A stretch of 40,758 bases of DNA from CAZASK01 sp964487845 (GCA_964487845.1 CAZASK010000014.1:1-40758), one strand, 5' to 3'; shown: positions 25,815 to 35,199, numbered from the stretch's first letter. Notes: generated from the letters alone by a model not told the origin. Numbers and translations: made by a program.

Positions 25815-26312
25815 TCAAGTAGCCTTCTTCTCAAAGAGCAGTGCGAAAAACATCCATGCCGCTCCTATACAAATAGCAGAGTCCGCAATATTGAAGACAG
25901 GATATTCATATCCCCAAAAACGAAAATGGATCATGTCAATCACATGACCATATAAGCAGGCATCTATCACATTGCTTATAGCGCCAGAGATAACAAGAAC
26001 AAGCGGCAGTCGATGACGAACCTCTGCTTGAAAAATGGTGTAGCCAATCAGTGCTGCGATGAAAAAAAGGCGAAAGATAAATAGTGCCTGAGGGTATGAC
26101 GAGAATATACCCCAAGCAGCGCCCATGTTGACAGCATGCGTAATGTCAGCATCTATTCCGCCTAAAAAACCCTCAAACAAGGGAATATGAGGAGCAAGAT
26201 ATCCTGTCCTCAGAGGAAGATAACACACGGTCGCCCACTTAGAAAAAAAATCAAAGAGAGCGACTACACCCCCTAAAAGAGCAAGATACCGCCACGATGA
26301 GAGGCGAGACAT
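25815..26312 (-). CDS. lspA: Lipoprotein signal peptidase
   Basis: LspA cleaves the signal peptide from prolipoproteins in the inner membrane after lipid attachment. The 165-residue protein has four membrane segments and both catalytic aspartate motifs: LVISGAISNVIDACLYGHVIDMI (NxxD, split here as ISNVIDA and GHVID) and YPVFNIADSAI. The ATG at 26312 is chosen because it follows the dksA stop by 1 bp; the frame itself is open further upstream, but only inside dksA. Between the second and third segments is HAVNMGAAWG, equivalent to the family's NxGAAFG. In C. trachomatis, as I recall, dksA and lspA are also adjacent. Confidence 0.93.
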   Translation of the reverse strand: MSRLSSWRYLALLGGVVALFDFFSKWATVCYLPLRTGYLAPHIPLFEGFLGGIDADITHAVNMGAAWGIFSSYPQALFIFRLFFIAALIGYTIFQAEVRHRLPLVLVISGAISNVIDACLYGHVIDMIHFRFWGYEYPVFNIADSAICIGAAWMFFALLFEKKAT

Positions 26313-26313
26313 A

Positions 26314-26679
26314 TTAGATGAGTCCCTTCTCCAACTTTTCTTGTGCCTGGACGGTCGTGACTGCATAGGGCATCGCCTCTAGCCTTTTTTTAGGAATTTC
26401 AGCGCCGCTGATGTCGCATATGCCATATGTGCCATTTTCAATTTTTTCTAAGGCGTGTTCGATTTGGCGAAGCAGCTGAAATTCATGCGTTGTGACTTCA
26501 AGGTTGATTCTTCTATCGAAGTCATCAGTGCCCTGATCCGCTTGATGCTGTGAATATCCCGTCGCTTCATCTGGCTTTTTCACCTCAGCTGTCGAAGTCT
26601 GCAGGGTTTGCGTCAGCTGGCTTTTCATATCTTCCAGGCGTTTTCGAAATTTTTCAACTTCACTCTTTGACAAAGCCAT
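26314..26679 (-). CDS. dksA: DksA/TraR-family protein lacking most zinc cysteines
   Basis: DksA binds the secondary channel of RNA polymerase and tunes initiation. This 121-residue version has the coiled-coil region and the QHQADQGTDDFD segment (the coiled-coil tip, with acidic residues), then the zinc-finger region ALEKIENGTYGICDISGAEIP. Only the first of the four zinc Cys is kept: CxxC reads CDIS, and the second pair reads TTVQA. The protein therefore probably holds its C-terminal fold without zinc, like the DksA2 type in Pseudomonas. The ATG at 26679 is chosen because AAAGGAG lies 8 nt before it. It is translationally linked to lspA (1-bp gap). Confidence 0.88.
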   Translation of the reverse strand: MALSKSEVEKFRKRLEDMKSQLTQTLQTSTAEVKKPDEATGYSQHQADQGTDDFDRRINLEVTTHEFQLLRQIEHALEKIENGTYGICDISGAEIPKKRLEAMPYAVTTVQAQEKLEKGLI

Positions 26680-26748
26680 AACTGCTACTCCTTTCATCTA
26701 TCTCAAAGCAATGATTTTTATAAAATTCACTGCTTATACGCAACCTTT

Positions 26749-27693
26749 TTATATTCGAAGCACAATCTTTCCTACGACATGGCCTGCTTTTACCCTCTTC
26801 CACGCCTCTTCTGCTTGCTCAAGTGGCAGCTCTTCAATAAGTGGCGCTTGTATCTTTTTTTCTTCATAAAAAGCGGCAATTTGCGTAAGCTGCTCTCTAT
26901 TTGGGTAGACAAACACAAATCCAGATTTGAGAGTATCGCTCGCATAGGAGGCAACCGTACGATCGACAATACTGACAAAAACTCCACCTTTTCTTGCTAA
27001 ACTGACAACTTCTTTTGTGACAGCGCCTCCTACTAAATCCATCACCACGTCGACACCGTCGGGATACTTCCTTTTTACAGCACCCACTACCGACTCCTTG
27101 GTATAGTCGATATGCCAGTCGGCCCCAAGAGATTTGACATAGTGCTGATTTTTAGCACTTGAGGTGGCAATAACCGTGGCTCCCTGAAGATGAGCAAATT
27201 GCACTGCCATGCTGCCAACGCCGCCTGATGCTCCGCAAATAAGCACTGTCTGCCCCTTTTCCAGATTCGCAAACTCAAAAAGAGCTTGCCACGCAGTAAG
27301 CGCCGCCACAGGAAGACTTGCTGCCACCTGCATGCTCATATGCGCTGGTACTTTTGCAATGGATGTAGCCTTGATCACACTCTTTTCTGCATAGGAGCCC
27401 CACTGTACACAGGTGTCTCGGAAATAGCCAAAGACCCTATCGCCTACTGTAACTCCTTGTACTTGGCTGCCCACTGCAGTAATCACCCCAGAGCCATCCC
27501 AGCCCGGAATAACAGGGAATCGATGTTCCATCGCATCTTTGAAATAGCCCTCGCGTATCTTCCAATCTACTGGGTTCACGCCAGCATAGCTCATACGAAG
27601 CTGTACTTGGTCTGCCTGAGGAAGTGGCTCATTTATCGTCTCAAAATGCAATTTCCCTTCATCCCCAAATCCATGAAATACACATGCCTTCAT
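26749..27693 (-). CDS. NADPH:quinone reductase-like MDR oxidoreductase
   Basis: A 314-residue member of the zinc-free medium-chain dehydrogenase family (quinone oxidoreductase type). The N-terminal GroES-like domain includes MSYAGVNPVDWKIREGY and PVIPGWDGSGVITAVG. The Rossmann domain carries VLICGASGGVGSMAVQFA (residues ~150-167) followed by ATSSAKNQHYVKSLGADW. No structural or catalytic zinc Cys set is present. It would reduce quinones or enals with NADPH; the substrate is unknown. The ATG at 27693 has AGGAG 10 nt upstream. It is divergent from ndh, and the small palindromic element at 27767 lies between them. Confidence 0.85.
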   Translation of the reverse strand: MKACVFHGFGDEGKLHFETINEPLPQADQVQLRMSYAGVNPVDWKIREGYFKDAMEHRFPVIPGWDGSGVITAVGSQVQGVTVGDRVFGYFRDTCVQWGSYAEKSVIKATSIAKVPAHMSMQVAASLPVAALTAWQALFEFANLEKGQTVLICGASGGVGSMAVQFAHLQGATVIATSSAKNQHYVKSLGADWHIDYTKESVVGAVKRKYPDGVDVVMDLVGGAVTKEVVSLARKGGVFVSIVDRTVASYASDTLKSGFVFVYPNREQLTQIAAFYEEKKIQAPLIEELPLEQAEEAWKRVKAGHVVGKIVLRI

Positions 27694-27766
27694 ATGAACC
27701 GCTCCTTTCTCTAATGTTCTATATTCCCAAAGATGCAACAACGTAGCACATGTACTGTTTTTATTA

Positions 27767-27807
27767 TTAGACTTCTTTCGAAATTTGCTTTGTTTGGAAA
27801 GAAGTCT
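27767..27807. mobile_element. Short internally deleted copy of the palindromic element
   Basis: TAGACTTCTTTC (27767-27778) and GAAAGAAGTCTA (27796-27807) are perfect 12-bp inverted ends around a 17-nt loop. The left 30 bases resemble the left end of the copy at 20772-21050 (read on the minus strand), then jump to its right end, so it looks like an internal deletion derivative. It sits between qor-like (start 27693) and ndh (start 27844). Confidence 0.7.
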
Positions 27808-27843
27808 ATTTCTTTTTTTCTTTCTTCTGTTACTCTAACGAAT

Positions 27844-29091
27844 ATGAAACACATGAAGACTATTATTATCGGCGCAGGATTTGGCGGCCTGGAAGTCGCC
27901 AAGCAGCTCAAGTACGCCGACACTGAGGTCATCCTCATTGATAAAATGAACCATCATCTCTTCCAGCCACTCCTCTACCAAGTGGCTACGGCATCGCTTT
28001 CCCCTATCGACATTGCGGTTCCAGTAAGAGAGATTTTAAAAGGGCATGACAATGTCACCTTTCTCATGGGGGCAGTCACTCATATCGACAAAATAAAAAA
28101 AACAATCACGCTTCAATGCGGGGCAACGTACTCTTTTGATACACTCGTTGTGGCTGCAGGAGCCAAACACTCTTATTTCGGAAATGACCACTGGGAAGAA
28201 CATGCTCCTGGGCTAAAAAATTTAGCTGACGCAGGAAAACTAAGAGAGAAGATTTTATCTGCTTTCGAAAAAGCTGAGAGAAGCAATGATCCACAAGAGA
28301 CGGCACGACACCTTCGCTTTGTCGTTATCGGAGGCGGCCCAACAGGAGTTGAATTAGCAGGTGCTATCGCAGAAATTGCCTTTAAATCGCTGCCACCTAC
28401 TTTTCGCCATATAAACCCCAAGCTTTCAAAGGTATATCTTCTCGAAGCGGCATCTCAGCTCCTCCCCGGCATTCCAGAGTCTCTTGCCCTAGAAGCGAAA
28501 AAAGACCTAGAAAAACTAGGCGTCGATGTCCTTTTACAACATATGGTCACCAATGTAGACGCAACCGGCGTCACTACTACAAAACAGTTCATTGACTCGC
28601 CGAATGTCATCTGGGCTGCTGGCAACTGTGCCTCTCCGATTCTGACCACTCTCAACACTCCTCTTGACAGGCAAGGGCGTGCTATTGTTGACCCAGACCT
28701 TTCTCTCCCAGACTGCCCCTCTATCTTTGTCATTGGGGATGCTGCTTGCAGCTACGATGCTGCGGGAAAACCCTATCCAGGACTTGCCCCTGTTGCCAAG
28801 CAACAAGGACGGCTTGTTGCGAAAACGATTCGAGAAAAAATACCGAAAGAATCTCGGATTGCATTTCGTTATGTGGATAAAGGATCTCTTGCCACTATTG
28901 GCAGAGGATGCGCTGTCGGAATGATCGGCCCACTACAGGTAAAAGGTTTTCTTGCCTGGCTTATCTGGTCTGTTATCCACGTCTTCTATCTCATTGGATT
29001 TCGCAATCGCCTTCTTGTCCTTACACAGTGGGCTTTTTGGTATATTCGAGGAAGAAGACGCGTACAGCTGATCACGAGGGCATTAGAATAA
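27844..29091 (+). CDS. ndh: Type II NADH dehydrogenase (NDH-2)
   Basis: A 415-residue single-subunit flavoprotein that passes electrons from NADH to quinone without pumping protons. The FAD-binding Rossmann motif IIIGAGFGGLEVAKQL is at the N-terminus, the NADH motif VVIGGGPTGVELAGAIAE is at residues ~161-178, and FVIGDAA lies near residue 295. The Gln-rich quinone-site element LAPVAKQQG and a C-terminal amphipathic membrane-binding region (FLAWLIWSVIHVFYLIGF) are present. The ATG at 27844 is chosen to place the GxGxxG near the start; the frame is open upstream to 27733 across the palindromic element. A second ATG lies at 27853. The next gene starts 22 bp after the stop. Confidence 0.9.
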   Translation: MKHMKTIIIGAGFGGLEVAKQLKYADTEVILIDKMNHHLFQPLLYQVATASLSPIDIAVPVREILKGHDNVTFLMGAVTHIDKIKKTITLQCGATYSFDTLVVAAGAKHSYFGNDHWEEHAPGLKNLADAGKLREKILSAFEKAERSNDPQETARHLRFVVIGGGPTGVELAGAIAEIAFKSLPPTFRHINPKLSKVYLLEAASQLLPGIPESLALEAKKDLEKLGVDVLLQHMVTNVDATGVTTTKQFIDSPNVIWAAGNCASPILTTLNTPLDRQGRAIVDPDLSLPDCPSIFVIGDAACSYDAAGKPYPGLAPVAKQQGRLVAKTIREKIPKESRIAFRYVDKGSLATIGRGCAVGMIGPLQVKGFLAWLIWSVIHVFYLIGFRNRLLVLTQWAFWYIRGRRRVQLITRALE

Positions 29092-29113
29092 AAGGTCATG
29101 AAGGAGAAAGAGG

Positions 29114-30826
29114 ATGTCAATAGATGAGACACAATCAAAGCCTTTTCAACCCCCTAGAGACCCTTCTCCTGAGCACGCTCCCCCTCCAAAAAGTCATGAC
29201 ATCGCCTTAGACGTCCTCGGGAACATAGCAGAACATACTGCCCAGTGTGACACCTTACATACAGATAACATCACTACACCGGAAAAATCACCATCTTCTT
29301 TTTATACTGTTGTTAGAGATTCAGTATCTTCCATATTCCACGAAATCAAAACTGTATCTCATCAAGTGAAACATGCTGTCATTAAAAAGGCAACCTCTCG
29401 AGTAGCCGCACTCATTCTTCCAGAGCCTGGGACTTATAAAAATGAGATAGAGACCATCCGCAATGAACTGAAAACGCTTACTGGCAATACAGTTGTTGCT
29501 CAAACCGCCCAAGCAATTGGCAAGCACAGCATACAAACATCTATCTGGATGCTCACCCATCCTGAAAAATTGCATCCGAAAGATGTAGACAATCCACTTC
29601 TTCGTGATTACTTTACGTGCCAAGAAGAGACCGTATCTGTTTCGGTGAGTGGACGTAGCTGGCTCACCCTTTTACAAAAACATACAGCTCTTCTAGAAGA
29701 AGTCTATGAGCTCAATATCTTGAATATGATGAAAAGTGCACTTTCTCGCATGAAGAAAATTCAGGAAGAAAAGCCATTTTTACTTATAGAGCTGCTTCAA
29801 GACACCCTTCACACACTGACACAAGAAATCCAAGGTATAGATGTAAAAGCTATTGAAGCACCTTCTCAAACAACAAGCAAAACGCCGAGACCTCGCTCTC
29901 AGTCAGATGAGCTGTTTCTAGAAAGTTTTTCGCGTAAAATTTTAAAATTGCTTTTCCCTGAGGGAGAAAAAAATATTCAGACCCCCGCCCCCTTTATACT
30001 GAAACAAGAAAATAAGCTCTTCGAGAAAATAAAAAAAACAATCCCCTTCGTAGCTTCATCTGCATTCGACAACCTGCTTTCTGATGAGTTCAAGAATACA
30101 ATCCTGGCACAAATGGTAACTGGCTTGCAGACGCTGTTTTCTGAAACTGCAAGTAATACATCACCTCTTCCGACCACACAGCCAACAACATCCTATCCCG
30201 AAGCAAATCAAAATGCATTCAATCAATCGATCAAAAAAGCAGTAACCGCCTTTATACAATATATAGATCCCTCACTTCCCAAGTGGATTGTCAAGAAAAT
30301 AGCACTCTCTATTGGCAACAAAGGGTCTCTTCTTACAGAAAAGCTTCTTTCTCTAGATATTAATCAAATGATGAACAGCTCTCTTCAAAAAATGGTTTCA
30401 AAACTCAGCCCCAATGGGAAATGGGTAGAAAAAGAGGGACGGATGGAGTTTGATTTCGTGTTTGAAAAACCAAAAACCTTCCTCGAAAAAGAAAAGCTCA
30501 AGCAAGATCAGGATGTGCTCAATAAATCTATTATCAATAGCAGCTCGACTACCATTGCAAAGAACTTAGATGGACTCATTCATCGCATTGCTGGCAATAA
30601 AAATGTCCCGGAAGCGACACCTGATCCAAAGCGCCTTTCACGGATACGAACAGTTCTTCAAAAACTTCTCCTCAGCGTGAAAACGACTGCCATAAAATTT
30701 CTTTTTCTCGTTCTACGTATGCGTAAGCGAATCACAAAAGCCACAGATCGCACAATCAATTTGGTGAGGAAGCTCGATTTCAACACCCTTCTTGTTCCAA
30801 CAAAAAATGTGATTGTTGAGTTATAG
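29114..30826 (+). CDS. Large helical hypothetical protein downstream of ndh
   Basis: Unrecognised 570-residue protein with AAGGAG and GAGG just before the ATG. The N-terminus (residues 1-60) is Pro/Ser/His-rich and disordered. Most of the rest is amphipathic helix with repeated Leu/Lys/Glu spacing, and the last ~60 residues have a more hydrophobic and basic stretch (AIKFLFLVLRMRKRI), perhaps a membrane-contact helix. The layout, a disordered proline-rich lead followed by long helical sequence, resembles the protein at 159-2948. It may be co-transcribed with ndh (22-bp gap) although a functional link is unlikely. The end overlaps putA by 6 bp tail to tail. Confidence 0.75.
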   Translation: MSIDETQSKPFQPPRDPSPEHAPPPKSHDIALDVLGNIAEHTAQCDTLHTDNITTPEKSPSSFYTVVRDSVSSIFHEIKTVSHQVKHAVIKKATSRVAALILPEPGTYKNEIETIRNELKTLTGNTVVAQTAQAIGKHSIQTSIWMLTHPEKLHPKDVDNPLLRDYFTCQEETVSVSVSGRSWLTLLQKHTALLEEVYELNILNMMKSALSRMKKIQEEKPFLLIELLQDTLHTLTQEIQGIDVKAIEAPSQTTSKTPRPRSQSDELFLESFSRKILKLLFPEGEKNIQTPAPFILKQENKLFEKIKKTIPFVASSAFDNLLSDEFKNTILAQMVTGLQTLFSETASNTSPLPTTQPTTSYPEANQNAFNQSIKKAVTAFIQYIDPSLPKWIVKKIALSIGNKGSLLTEKLLSLDINQMMNSSLQKMVSKLSPNGKWVEKEGRMEFDFVFEKPKTFLEKEKLKQDQDVLNKSIINSSSTTIAKNLDGLIHRIAGNKNVPEATPDPKRLSRIRTVLQKLLLSVKTTAIKFLFLVLRMRKRITKATDRTINLVRKLDFNTLLVPTKNVIVEL

Positions 30827-33800
30827 AGGATGGTTTCTCTCCTCATGGTCTCGGTGTAGCAAGTTGCCATATCGATGATAGCTTGAACTCACACTCACTT
30901 CATATAAAAAGTGTAATAATTCAAGTCGTCCATGTGGTTTTGGCCTTGAAATATCGATACAATAGGCAAGATCACTGAGCTTAGAGAGCAACTCATCATC
31001 AAGATGTGAAAGAGCACGAATACGGGGGAAAGCCTCTTTTTGCAGAAGATGTAAAAATCGATCTTCAGAATAGGTTGTAAGCCCCTTTTTTTTCCCAAAG
31101 AGAGTGGTCTTACAGCCAGCGATACGCGCTGCTGCGAGGAGCATAACAGTATCAACAAGCGAATCTTCTTCTTGCACATAGACAAAAATATGATCATGCG
31201 GCTGATACGTCAAAAAATTATCTTCTCCTATTACCTGATCACATTCCCATGTTTTAGAAAAGTATGCATCTTTCCAGTAACGATATGAGGTTACTGCCTG
31301 AACAAAACGTCGTTTGTCCTCTTCTGTATGTACAAGTCTAAGGAGTGAATGAAATTCATGCTCTATTTCATGAATGAAAGAGCTCTCATTGATGCAGTCG
31401 TCAACTGCTGAGTCGAGAAGCTGCAAAAGATAATTTTTGCCGCCAGCCTTCATCCCTATGCCAAAGCTACTTGCTTTTCTTCCTCCAAAAGGTTGTCTTT
31501 GCACAACAGCTCCTGTAATCGAACGATTGATATAACAGTTTCCTGCTATGACGGAATCGAGCCACACAGCATGCTCTCTCATATCAAGAGAAAATAACCC
31601 AGATGTAAGCCCATAGGAAGAACTATTCACGAAAGACACTGCTTCTTTCAGATTTTTAGCAGCCATCACTCCCAAAATAGGTCCAAAAAGTTCCGTGGTA
31701 TGCATGTAGCCGCCTCTTTGGATGCAAAGTTTGATACCAGGCGTCACAAGCTGTGGATTGCGTGTATCAATACGAGGCTCGAGCAGCCATTTTTCCCCTC
31801 TTTCCAAAGTCGTCATCGCCTTTTTCAATTTAGAAGAGGGCGCTCTGATGAGAGGGTTGATTTTTGTATCATATTCCCATGCAGAACCACATGGAAGGCT
31901 TGCTGCTGCATCAGATAGCTGCTGCAAAAATGAGGCGTCGTGATAGACCTCTTCATCGAGAATCGCAAGACTGAGCGCAGAACATTTTTGTCCTGCATAT
32001 CCAAACGCCGAATGGATGATTTCTTTTACTGCAAGATCCCGATCTGATAATTTAGTGACGATCGCACAATTTTTTCCCCCAGTTTCTGCAAAAAGGCGTG
32101 CTTTCGGATTCATCTTCATAAAAAGTCTTGCTGTATCGGTAGCACCCGTCAGCATGATTGTCCTCACAGCAGGATGCTTGATCAAGAATGCCCCAACAGA
32201 CTCATCTTCACAGACAATAAATTGAAGAGCTTCACGAGGAACGCCTGCTTGATAAAAAAGCTCTACAAGGGTAAATCCTACTAATGCCGCTTCTTGTGCT
32301 GGCTTGAAAATGACTGCTTGTGCTGCTGCAAGTGGCGCGATGATACTACTCGTTGCTATAGAACAAGGAAAATTCCATGGCGTTGCTACCACTGCTATCT
32401 CATCGCTTCTTGCTGCAAGATGAAAAAAGTCTTTTTCCTCCTCTAGGCAGCGGGCATAAAAATCGGCAAAGTCTATAGCCTCTGACACTTCGCTATCAGC
32501 CTCTGAAAAGATTTTTCCCACCTCTGCAACAATTGCCATGATTAACTCACCGCGATACTGCCTGAGCAATCTTGCCAGCTCACGAAATACCTGAGAGCGC
32601 TCATATGCTGAACGTCTGCTCCAGGAAGAGCTGTTTTCTTTCGCGTATTTGATAGCCCTCTCTACGTCCTCTTGAGAAGCAAGAGAATAGGTAAGCCAGC
32701 GATGCCCTGGACGTGATGGATCGCATCCTGCAACGCGCGTCTTTGTAAATACGATTGCCGAGCCAATACTATTTGGGATTTCATATTCTCTCTTCTGCCA
32801 TCGCTCGATAAGATGGTCTAAGAAGAATCTATTTTGAGGAAGACTCCAGTCCGTATCAGGCTCATTATGAAAAAGCGTAGTGATCGGCTGAACACGCTCT
32901 AGCTCACGATCTTGCGTTCTTCTTGGGAAACACAGAAGGTGATCTGCCTCAATAACCGATCTTTCAAACCGACTTTTTTGATTGATGAATGCAAGAGGCT
33001 CACTTTCTATCTCAAAGAGGTGGGTCAAGAAGTTATCTTTTTGTGTATTTTCATCGAGCCTACGCACCAAGTAGGCCATTGCTGTATGAAAGTCTTTTTG
33101 CAAAACTGTGGGGCAGTAGAGTAATGTATTTTTTGCAAAATAGTGCACAGCTGTAATCAAATGATTACACATCCCCTCAAGCATCTCAAAGCTTATATAT
33201 TGCTCCAAATCATGCGCGGCTCTTAGCATCAATCCATAAGAGATGTCAAATACATTATGACTTGCAATTGCTATATGTACTGAATCCGCATGCTGTACGC
33301 CATAGTGGAGCATCTTGATGAAATTGGCGTCTACTTCGGCCTTTGTTGTAAATGGAGCTTGCGGCCAATTTTTTATGGACGCCTCTACGCGCTCCATCCC
33401 TAAATTCGCCCCTTTCACAATACGTATTTTGATAGCCCCTCCGCCTTGGAGCACTCTTTTTTTTCCCCATTGCGTGAGCTCTTCTTGAGCAGCAAGCGAA
33501 TCAGGAATATAACTTTGTAGAGCGATGCCTGCAGAAAGAGAAAAAAATTCGGGAGCACTCAAAGTCTCTTGAAAGGCCTCTAGAGTAAGCCGTAGATCCT
33601 TATACTCCTCCATATCTAAGTAGATAAATTTTTGCTTTTTATCTATCGTTCGGAAGTTTTTGCATGCTGTGAAGAGAATACCCAACTTTTTTTTCAGCAT
33701 GAGAAGTGTTTTTTCATATGCGATAGCAGAAACCTGGCTGTATATGCTCGATATCTTTACTGATACTACCTCTATAAGTGGATTTTGTAGATCTCGAAGA

Positions 33801-34348
33801 ACAAGACTCATCCGTTTTTCTGCTTCCTCTTCTCCTAAAATAGCCTCTCCAATCCGGTTGATATTGAGACAAATGCCTTGTGCTTTTCTTGCAATGATAT
33901 GCTTTTGCACGGCTGTTGACTCGCCAGGCAAAATCACCTCTTTTGAAGCCTTTTGCAGAATTTTTTGTATTTTAGAAAAAGAATAAGAAGGGAAAAAGCG
34001 CATGAAAATACGCGCTGCTATAGAGAGAGGCTTTTCATACCATTTAAGCGATCGAAAGAGCTGGTAGCGTCTCATCAAAAAAAGCATATGGCTGATAGCA
34101 CAGCGCGCATTATGTGTACGAAAGCAGCTGTCTATTGCACAGGTCACGAAAGACTTCAGATTCTCATCATGAATCAGGCGATTCATCCAGCGAGATTTTT
34201 CTGCCTCTTGAGGTGTGATATAGCACGTACTCAGCTTGATAAGCAAAGCCGCAAGGTCACTACTTGCCTCTACAAGGCCTTCTTCTGAGAGCTCTTTTTT
34301 TTTGGCAGACTGGATGAGATGTTCTATAGCGGCTATCGTCGATTTCAT
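30821..34348 (-). CDS. putA: Bifunctional proline dehydrogenase / P5C dehydrogenase
   Basis: A 1175-residue PutA that oxidises proline to glutamate in two steps. The N-terminal ~450 residues form the FAD-binding TIM barrel, with LNINRIGEAILGEEEAEKR, IRIVKGANLGMERVEAS and LVRRLDEN; the KGAN-ME form is typical of the Geobacter/Actinobacteria-type PutA. The aldehyde dehydrogenase domain (about residues 530-985) shows VATPWNFPCSIATS, the FAETGGKN Glu motif and AFGYAGQKCSALS with the catalytic Cys. A C-terminal ~190-residue domain follows. There is no N-terminal DNA-binding ribbon-helix-helix, so no autoregulation by that route. The ATG at 34348 has AGGA 9 nt upstream; a GTG lies two codons earlier. 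Confidence 0.92.
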   Translation of the reverse strand: MKSTIAAIEHLIQSAKKKELSEEGLVEASSDLAALLIKLSTCYITPQEAEKSRWMNRLIHDENLKSFVTCAIDSCFRTHNARCAISHMLFLMRRYQLFRSLKWYEKPLSIAARIFMRFFPSYSFSKIQKILQKASKEVILPGESTAVQKHIIARKAQGICLNINRIGEAILGEEEAEKRMSLVLRDLQNPLIEVVSVKISSIYSQVSAIAYEKTLLMLKKKLGILFTACKNFRTIDKKQKFIYLDMEEYKDLRLTLEAFQETLSAPEFFSLSAGIALQSYIPDSLAAQEELTQWGKKRVLQGGGAIKIRIVKGANLGMERVEASIKNWPQAPFTTKAEVDANFIKMLHYGVQHADSVHIAIASHNVFDISYGLMLRAAHDLEQYISFEMLEGMCNHLITAVHYFAKNTLLYCPTVLQKDFHTAMAYLVRRLDENTQKDNFLTHLFEIESEPLAFINQKSRFERSVIEADHLLCFPRRTQDRELERVQPITTLFHNEPDTDWSLPQNRFFLDHLIERWQKREYEIPNSIGSAIVFTKTRVAGCDPSRPGHRWLTYSLASQEDVERAIKYAKENSSSWSRRSAYERSQVFRELARLLRQYRGELIMAIVAEVGKIFSEADSEVSEAIDFADFYARCLEEEKDFFHLAARSDEIAVVATPWNFPCSIATSSIIAPLAAAQAVIFKPAQEAALVGFTLVELFYQAGVPREALQFIVCEDESVGAFLIKHPAVRTIMLTGATDTARLFMKMNPKARLFAETGGKNCAIVTKLSDRDLAVKEIIHSAFGYAGQKCSALSLAILDEEVYHDASFLQQLSDAAASLPCGSAWEYDTKINPLIRAPSSKLKKAMTTLERGEKWLLEPRIDTRNPQLVTPGIKLCIQRGGYMHTTELFGPILGVMAAKNLKEAVSFVNSSSYGLTSGLFSLDMREHAVWLDSVIAGNCYINRSITGAVVQRQPFGGRKASSFGIGMKAGGKNYLLQLLDSAVDDCINESSFIHEIEHEFHSLLRLVHTEEDKRRFVQAVTSYRYWKDAYFSKTWECDQVIGEDNFLTYQPHDHIFVYVQEEDSLVDTVMLLAAARIAGCKTTLFGKKKGLTTYSEDRFLHLLQKEAFPRIRALSHLDDELLSKLSDLAYCIDISRPKPHGRLELLHFLYEVSVSSSYHRYGNLLHRDHEERNHPL

Positions 34349-34385
34349 ATGCACTCATCCTATCTGAAGAATTGGAATTTTACCA

Positions 34386-34545
34386 ACTCATCTTATGCGC
34401 TTGTGATGCCAGGAGGCTTGGATTATTTTGAGTATGAGCGATGTGAGAAAGCACAGTCATATCCGAAGGATATGACGAGCATTTCGAAAACCGCTCACGC
34501 TCAAAAGAAACAAGCCTACGCCATCAAAAAGCGCGTAAGGTGAGT
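34386..34545. repeat. 160-bp near-complete palindrome (third palindromic family)
   Basis: The whole unit folds back on itself. ACTCATCTTATGCGCTT (34386-34402) matches the complement of 34529-34545 at 15 of 17 positions, TTTTGAGTATGAGCG (34426-34440) matches the complement of 34492-34506 at 13 of 15, and the centre is a perfect 9-bp stem, GTCATATCC (34456-34464) and GGATATGAC (34468-34476), around GAA. It fills most of the gap between putA and the gene ending at 34573. It shares no clear sequence with the other two families. The region 34355-34572 holds no gene. Confidence 0.88.
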
Positions 34546-34572
34546 GTCAGTCCATCTTACGATCTCCTTGCG

Positions 34573-35103
34573 CTATCCCTCTATTTGAGATGTGGATGGA
34601 AGAGACATGTTAGAATCGCTGACAGGATTTCTCCAGAGTAGATTTTGGATCCCCAAAAAGTTAAATCCATGATTGTCCGTGACAACACCTTGCACACGCA
34701 CAGTGTCTCCATCTGCAACTTCATCTAAGAGGTGCCGCACCCTACTTTCCACATGGAAGAGTGAACCATCTTGTGTTTCAATAGTGCGCAACTGGCCATC
34801 GACGTGATAGACGCCTTGAAGATCAATCGATGCCTCTTTTACCATAAACTTGCCATCAAGAAATGGCTGAAAGAGATAAAAAGAGTGAAATTGAGTATCT
34901 TTTTTCCAATCAACACTCACGATCCCTGAGTGAGGAAAAACATCTACATGTTCTACCTGCTCAAGAGCTTGCAGCTGATCACGAATTTCTTTTGCACAAA
35001 AGGAGCAATCAATTCCCTGTATACACAGTATGAGCTCATTGATTTCCGCTTGCAAAGACGCCATCGAAAGAATGGCAAATAAAAAACAAATTTTCCGCAA
35101 CAT
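34573..35103 (-). CDS. Exported HMA-like (heavy-metal-associated) protein
   Basis: A 176-residue protein with a signal peptide (MLRKICFLFAILSMASLQA) followed by an HMA-like ferredoxin fold: LCIQGIDCSFCAKEI (CxxC at residues ~36-39), EVEHVDVFPHSGIVSVDWK as in metal-chaperone domains. The remaining ~100 residues are a strand-rich domain of unknown type, with an OB-like DTVRVQGVV. It should bind a soft metal such as Cu+ or Zn2+, or act in thiol chemistry, in the periplasm. The start at 35103 is chosen for the GAGGTGGAG site and the signal peptide. The MauE/DoxX-like gene at 39732, whose family often partners HMA proteins, is 4.6 kb away. Confidence 0.7.
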   Translation of the reverse strand: MLRKICFLFAILSMASLQAEINELILCIQGIDCSFCAKEIRDQLQALEQVEHVDVFPHSGIVSVDWKKDTQFHSFYLFQPFLDGKFMVKEASIDLQGVYHVDGQLRTIETQDGSLFHVESRVRHLLDEVADGDTVRVQGVVTDNHGFNFLGIQNLLWRNPVSDSNMSLPSTSQIEG

Positions 35104-35199
35104 CTCCACCTCATACAACGTAGCTCTCAAAACTCGTTTTGTACCCTATTTGTACGCTTCCTGCAAGCAAAATCATACACCACACCCTACCTATATCTT

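Noticed and set aside
27733..27843. 37-residue N-terminal extension of NDH-2
   Set aside because: The extension reads through the palindromic element; NDH-2 proteins begin just before the FAD motif.
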